Shown here in pieces: positions 5,447 to 9,460 of a stretch of 9,460 nucleotides of DNA. The stretch comes from an uncultured Eggerthellaceae bacterium (GTDB lineage Bacteria > Actinomycetota > Coriobacteriia > Coriobacteriales > Eggerthellaceae): positions 1 to 9,460 of the forward strand of contig CAKTVK010000075.1 in NCBI GenBank assembly GCA_934623455.1, given 5' to 3'. Position numbers and translations under genes: made by a program. Each line of letters opens with the position of its first letter. The first letter of the stretch is position 1. The notes under the pieces were generated by a model. It was not told where the DNA came from and made no database searches. It was given only the letters and a program-made list of their open reading frames with translations.

Positions 5447-6115
5447 CTATCCTGCCAGAACACAATCTTCCCAGTTGCCCCAATTTGAGCATTTTGCGGC
5501 AATCAAGATATCATCTCCCGCAGACAGGTTTTGGAGCTGATCCTCATCGTCCTTTGAAAACTCTGCGTACACAATAAGAGTATCAGCGCCATCTTTAACA
5601 AAAACCGTGATAACTGGATTTGTCGTTATATGCGCAAGATTGCCGCCAGAGCTTATTTTGTTTACTTGTCCAGCTATAACAAAGTGCTTTCCAGCATAAG
5701 TTTCTTTTGCGCTTATTTCGTTCTCTTCCCAGGAGGCTCTAATGGTTCGCAGGTTGTTTTCGCCCGCCTCTTGCCCAACATACGAAGCCCATTCGGAGGC
5801 AGTCAAACACGTTAGAACGATACTATCCCTAATCTTAATCGTTTCTCCGGGTAAGATAGATTGTTCAACGACTGGACACTCATCAAACCACGGTACTCCA
5901 CCAAACTTTTCACCGTTCGTTCTAACCCTCTCGGGTGTACTACTGAAGCCAGCATCGCTGAGTGCTTTCTTTGCATCCGCGTATGACATACCCGTTACGT
6001 CAGGAACCGCAAACGTCTTATCCCCAGATGCGTTAGCACCAATAATGCCGGCAAGAACAATCAAGACTATCACAATAAGACATCCAGGATTCGATTTCGC
6101 TTTTTTTTCAGTCAT
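5447..6115 (-). CDS. membrane-anchored PASTA and OB-fold domain protein
   Basis: A 222-residue protein. A short basic N-terminus is followed by one hydrophobic segment (about residues 12-27), which should anchor it with the rest outside the cell. Residues 34-103 resemble a single PASTA domain (FAVPDVTGMSYADAKKAL, with a late E-x-ILPGETI-x-I), a module that in other proteins binds peptidoglycan or muropeptides. Residues 118-220 resemble the tRNA_anti-like OB fold (YAGKHFVIAGQV near 140, the LSAGDDILIAAKC strand near 197-209, then C218). It lacks a kinase domain, so it is not a PknB-type receptor. The ATG at 6115 has AAAGGGG (6121-6127) 5 nt upstream. A good promoter lies at 6160-6188, so it starts a transcription unit with the small gene downstream. 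An A8 run covers codons 3-5. The biological role is unknown; surface or cell-wall function is inferred. Confidence 0.8.
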   Translation of the reverse strand: MTEKKAKSNPGCLIVIVLIVLAGIIGANASGDKTFAVPDVTGMSYADAKKALSDAGFSSTPERVRTNGEKFGGVPWFDECPVVEQSILPGETIKIRDSIVLTCLTASEWASYVGQEAGENNLRTIRASWEENEISAKETYAGKHFVIAGQVNKISSGGNLAHITTNPVITVFVKDGADTLIVYAEFSKDDEDQLQNLSAGDDILIAAKCSNWGNWEDCVLAG

Positions 6116-6159
6116 GGAAACCCCTTTAGCAGGAACGAGAGACAGACTTTTTGTTTATT

Positions 6160-6188
6160 ATTATGCAAAACTCCTCTATATCCGGCAA
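6160..6188 (-). promoter_or_regulatory. sigma-70-type promoter of the PASTA/OB gene
   Basis: On the minus strand TTGCCG (-35, 6183-6188) and CATAAT (-10, 6160-6165) are separated by exactly 17 bp. The start would be near 6152, giving a leader of about 37 nt before the ATG at 6115. It lies in the 159-bp gap after the amidohydrolase gene, which otherwise holds only a weak 6-bp inverted repeat (6244-6249 with 6264-6269). Confidence 0.65.
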
Positions 6189-6274
6189 GTATAGGTTAAG
6201 TGCCCTGTGCGGGTTCATAGGCCATCTCCTCTTCGAACGATATACGTGCTTGGCTCGTGCAGCGCACGTGCGGA

Positions 6275-7573
6275 TTATTTGCCCTGCTCAAGCGAATCCA
6301 GTGCGGCATCGACGCCCTTCGCGGGTTTCGGTGCAGGATCGCGGATGATCTTTCCATCGCGTGCGACCATCTTCAAATGGCGCAATGCTGAAAGATCATC
6401 AAGCGGGTTTTCCGTGCTCACAATGAAATCAGCGCATTTACCAGGCTCGATGCTGCCAATTTCTTCTTCCATTTCCAGAATCTGAGCATTTGCAAGCGTT
6501 GCGGTGTGCAGCGCGAACGCATTGCTCACGTTGCAGTATTGCGCGAAATAGCGCACTTCGCGCCACATGTTGTAATGGGTGATGAAGGGGCAGCCAGTGT
6601 CGGTGCCCAGACCCACGGGAATCCCTTCTTCCAGGCACGCCTTTGCGCAATCGACGATTCCCCGGAACACCACGTTGCCGTTCTTGCGACCCAACTCACC
6701 GCATTTCGCCACGTCAAGCGGCAGTTCGGAGTAGGGAAGTGCCGGCGAGAGCGTGGCGATGAGCGCTGCACCCCGCTGCTTGAACAGCTCCAGGATCTCG
6801 GGCGTCGGTTCAGCGCCATGCTCGATGGTGTCCACACCGTTTTCCAGCGCCACGCGCACACCTTCGGCGCTTTCCACGTGTGCAGCAACGGGAAGTCCCA
6901 GATCATGGGCTTGATCGCATGCGGCTTTCACCAGCTCGGGTGGCATGCGCAACGCGCCTGGTTCGCCTTCTTCGGTGGCATCCATTACGCCGCCGGTGAT
7001 CATGAGCTTGATAAGGTCGGGCTTTCCTGCGGCAATTTCGCGCACGTGTTGAGCGGCTTCTTCAGCAGTGCGCGCCTCTGTTGCCAGCGACCCGGCAAAG
7101 TGTCCATCGGGCACACTTACCGCCATGTTTGAGGAAAGAATGCGCGGACCAACGATTTCACCTGCGTTAATGCGGTCGCGCGTGATGGCATCCCAGTCGT
7201 AAATGCCGCCCACGGCACGCAGCGTGGTAACGCCGGAAAGCAGCTGAGTCTTGGCGTGCTGGGCCTCGGATTTCAGGAGAAACTTCTTGACCAGTTTTTT
7301 GTCGCGCAGGCTCTGTACGAGCTTGCGATAGTCTGTGGGCTTTTCCGATTTCGGCGCTTTGCCGTCAACCACCAAATGCACGTGCATATTGATAAGGCCC
7401 GGCATCAGGTAGCCGCCCTCAAGGTTGACAACTTCGTAATCCGTCAAGTCGAACTCGTTTGCCGGCGCAATGCGACCGAAGTGGCCGTCTTCCACCGTAA
7501 CGATAAGCCCTTCTTGCGGCTCCATGTTCTTGCTGCCGTCCAATAGGATGCCGTTTGTCAGTGCATATTTCAT
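6275..7573 (-). CDS. metal-dependent amidohydrolase
   Basis: A 432-residue member of the amidohydrolase superfamily in the imidazolonepropionase/prolidase-like branch. The ATG at 7573 is preferred over an open extension to 7660 because a G-rich AAGGGGGG (7579-7586) lies 5 nt upstream and the extension is not protein-like. Expected binuclear-site ligands are all visible: H64 and H66 (MHVH), K189 as the lysine to be carboxylated (LIKLMITGG), H232 (AAHVES), H252 (IEHGAE) and D325 (GLGTDTG). Flanking beta-sandwich strands are N-terminal (residues 1-60, ending YLMPGLI) and C-terminal (GSIEPGKCADFIV at 373-385). There is no signal peptide, so it is cytoplasmic. Relatives hydrolyse cyclic amides or dipeptides such as Xaa-Arg/Lys/Pro; the substrate here cannot be read. 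It lies 137 bp downstream of carB, with a weak terminator between, so cotranscription is uncertain. Confidence 0.92.
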   Translation of the reverse strand: MKYALTNGILLDGSKNMEPQEGLIVTVEDGHFGRIAPANEFDLTDYEVVNLEGGYLMPGLINMHVHLVVDGKAPKSEKPTDYRKLVQSLRDKKLVKKFLLKSEAQHAKTQLLSGVTTLRAVGGIYDWDAITRDRINAGEIVGPRILSSNMAVSVPDGHFAGSLATEARTAEEAAQHVREIAAGKPDLIKLMITGGVMDATEEGEPGALRMPPELVKAACDQAHDLGLPVAAHVESAEGVRVALENGVDTIEHGAEPTPEILELFKQRGAALIATLSPALPYSELPLDVAKCGELGRKNGNVVFRGIVDCAKACLEEGIPVGLGTDTGCPFITHYNMWREVRYFAQYCNVSNAFALHTATLANAQILEMEEEIGSIEPGKCADFIVSTENPLDDLSALRHLKMVARDGKIIRDPAPKPAKGVDAALDSLEQGK

Positions 7574-7657
7574 GCGTTCCCCCCTTGCTGAAATAACGTT
7601 TCTGTTCAGGAAAGCAAAAAGCGCTGGATAAATCAAGGGAGAACGCTTGCGGGTTGA

Positions 7658-7678
7658 CAAAAAGGCCGAAAGTGCCTC
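7658..7678 (-). terminator. weak terminator downstream of carB
   Basis: On the minus strand AGGC and GCCT form a 4-bp stem around a 7-nt loop, followed directly by TTTTT (7659-7663). It begins about 33 nt after the carB stop codon. The position and T-run fit an intrinsic terminator, but the stem is short, so read-through into the amidohydrolase gene is likely. Confidence 0.35.
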
Positions 7679-7710
7679 AACGTTCGCGGCGTATCAGGCG
7701 CACACCGGAT

Positions 7711-9460
7711 CTATCCCCATTGGGGAAGGTCCTGAAGCGCAATGATGTCCAAGCTTTGTTCTGAGGCAACTTCCATGCCAATAACCATAGCCTGTGCTGC
7801 GGCAAGCGTGGTCACGTACGTTAAGCCGTGTTGTACGGCGGCGGTGCGCAAAATGAAGCCATCGGATTGGGTCTCGTCGCCCGAAGGAGTGTTGATAATC
7901 AAGTTGATCTTGCCCGCGTTGATAAGGTCCATGACGTTCATTTCGCCTGGTAGCGTGCTGCTTACGCGGCTGACTTCCTGGCATTCCAGGCCCACGGCGC
8001 GTAGCGTTGCCGCCGTTCCACTTGTTGCCACCAGCTTAAACCCTTGGCGGGCAATGGTGTGCGCAATTGACCCAATGCTTCGTTTGTCGTTGTCGCAAAC
8101 GGAGATGAATGCCATGCCACCATGGGGCTGCTCGTAGCCCACGGCCAGCTGGGTTTTCAGATACGCGGCGGGGAAGTTGCTCGCAATGCCCATGACTTCG
8201 CCTGTGCTTTTCATTTCGGGTCCCAACACGGCGTCGGTGCCGGGGAAGCGGCCGAAAGGCATAACGGCTTCCTTCGCGCTGAAATGAGTGAAGGTGCGGT
8301 CATCGGCGGGCAGCTTCATGTCTGCCAGTTTTTCGCCCGTCATGATGCGCGCAGCGATTTTTGCCAGGGGCACGCCAGTTGCTTTCGACACAAACGGCAC
8401 CGTGCGGCTTGCGCGCGGGTTTGCTTCGATTACGTAAATGACCTGGTCTTTAATGGCAAATTGGATGTTGAGCAGGCCGCATACGCCCAAACGAAGCGCC
8501 AAACGACGTGCGATGTCGCGCAACTGAGCTTGCATGTTCTTGCTCAGCGTGAACGGCGGAATACAGCAAGCGGAGTCGCCCGAATGGATGCCCGCCATTT
8601 CAATGTGCTCCAAAATACCGCCCACATAAACGGTCTCTCCATCGCACAAGCAGTCCAGGTCAAGCTCAACGGCATCTTCCAAGAAGCGGTCAAGATATAC
8701 GGGATAATCAGGGGAAACTTTCGTTGCCTCCGCCATATAGGAGCGCAGCTGATCGGTGTTGTAGACAATACCCATGCCGCGTCCGCCCAACACGAAGCTG
8801 GGACGCACTAAAAGCGGGAAACTCAGGCGTTGCGCCACTTTGCAGGCCTCTTCGAACGTGCTTGCCATGCCGGCGGCGGGATACGTTATTTCCAGCTCAT
8901 CCAAAATGTGGCTGAACAGATCGCGGTCTTCGGCCAGGTCAATGGCGGCAGGACTGGTGCCAATAATGGGCACGCCAGCGTCTTTCAGCGCCTGTGCGAG
9001 TTTGAGCGGCGTTTGTCCACCAAGGGTAACAATCACGCCATCGGGGTTTTCGGCTTCCACAACGTCCATCACGTCTTCGTACGTGAGCGGCTCGAAATAC
9101 AGCTTGTCGGAAGTGTCGTAATCGGTGGACACGGTCTCGGGGTTGCAGTTGACCATGATGGTCTCAAAGCCTTCCGCCGAAAGCGCGTAGGAGGCATGCA
9201 CGCAGCAGTAATCGAACTCGATGCCCTGGCCAATGCGGTTGGGACCCGCGCCCAGAATCATGATACGCTTTCGCGTTTTCGGGGCAGTCTCCGTTTCGGC
9301 GGCATCGTACGTTTTGTAATGGTATGCTGTGCTGCTGCTGAATTCGGCGGCACACGTGTCCACCGTTTTGAAAGCGGGACGCACGCCCAGGATCTTGCGG
9401 ACGGCACGCACTGTTTTCTCGTCGCTGCCCAAAAGGTGGGCAAGCTGTACGTCCGATAAG
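7711..9460 (-). CDS. carB: carbamoyl phosphate synthase large subunit, C-terminal part (partial)
   Basis: The last 582 residues of CarB (about 1,070 residues in full); the 5' part lies beyond the right edge, so no start codon is present. CarB makes carbamoyl phosphate from bicarbonate, ATP and ammonia supplied by CarA, feeding pyrimidine and arginine synthesis. The fragment opens in the connector domain (KTVDTCAAEF). The second carbamoyl-phosphate half follows: ILGAGPNRIGQGIEFDY with CNPETVSTDYDTSDKLYFEP, the ATP-grasp segment RPSFVLGGRGMGIVY, and the catalytic IEANPRASRTVPFVSKATG. The final 130 residues are the MGS-like allosteric domain, with LVATSGTAATL and NLIINTPSG corresponding to the effector-binding loops (UMP, ornithine) in the E. 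coli enzyme. The frame is intact to the TAG at 7711-7713. Neighbouring pyr or arg genes are not in the window. Confidence 0.97.
   Translation of the reverse strand, partial: LSDVQLAHLLGSDEKTVRAVRKILGVRPAFKTVDTCAAEFSSSTAYHYKTYDAAETETAPKTRKRIMILGAGPNRIGQGIEFDYCCVHASYALSAEGFETIMVNCNPETVSTDYDTSDKLYFEPLTYEDVMDVVEAENPDGVIVTLGGQTPLKLAQALKDAGVPIIGTSPAAIDLAEDRDLFSHILDELEITYPAAGMASTFEEACKVAQRLSFPLLVRPSFVLGGRGMGIVYNTDQLRSYMAEATKVSPDYPVYLDRFLEDAVELDLDCLCDGETVYVGGILEHIEMAGIHSGDSACCIPPFTLSKNMQAQLRDIARRLALRLGVCGLLNIQFAIKDQVIYVIEANPRASRTVPFVSKATGVPLAKIAARIMTGEKLADMKLPADDRTFTHFSAKEAVMPFGRFPGTDAVLGPEMKSTGEVMGIASNFPAAYLKTQLAVGYEQPHGGMAFISVCDNDKRSIGSIAHTIARQGFKLVATSGTAATLRAVGLECQEVSRVSSTLPGEMNVMDLINAGKINLIINTPSGDETQSDGFILRTAAVQHGLTYVTTLAAAQAMVIGMEVASEQSLDIIALQDLPQWG

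Noticed and set aside
6126..6218. 30-codon minus-strand frame with GAGGAG upstream
   Set aside because: It contains the -35 and -10 of the next gene and ends at that gene's ribosome binding site. Too short to support without homologues.
8122..9459. Two plus-strand frames of 229 and 209 codons
   Set aside because: Both are antisense to carB, whose frame and motifs are continuous through the region.

Overview
The window looks like a chromosomal segment of a gut-associated Actinomycete of the class Coriobacteriia, most likely family Eggerthellaceae. This is inference. It rests on G+C-rich coding sequence and on a soluble molybdopterin oxidoreductase, small ferredoxin subunit and divergent regulator arranged in the way these anaerobes commonly carry in multiple copies. 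No 16S rRNA or other marker is present.

Left block (1-4170): a LysR-type regulator on the minus strand diverges from a two-gene plus-strand operon. The operon encodes a 795-residue bis-MGD molybdoenzyme of the DMSO reductase superfamily and, 14 bp downstream, a 137-residue protein with two [4Fe-4S] cluster motifs. The intergenic region holds a 28-bp dyad (1175-1202) that overlaps an extended -10 box for the regulator, the layout expected for an autoregulated, inducer-responsive LysR system. The molybdoenzyme has no Tat signal and no membrane-anchor gene beside it, so it probably acts in the cytoplasm as a substrate-specific terminal reductase or dehydroxylase. The catechol-dehydroxylase-like group is the best guess, unproven.

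Middle block (4171-6274): this stretch is less G+C-rich and looks accessory. About 930 bp without a convincing gene carry a set of hairpins: a perfect 19-bp stem, a 32-bp inverted repeat with divergent arms, and tandem 9-mers. After it comes a minus-strand pair with its own strong promoter: a membrane-anchored PASTA plus OB-fold protein and a 69-residue protein of unknown function, closed by a textbook UUCG-loop terminator.

Right block (6275-9460): two minus-strand metabolic genes. One is a binuclear-metal amidohydrolase with all expected ligands. The other is the 3' half of carB (large subunit of carbamoyl phosphate synthase), which runs off the right edge. These are ordinary core genes, so the middle block sits between a conserved housekeeping segment and a respiratory/detoxification module.
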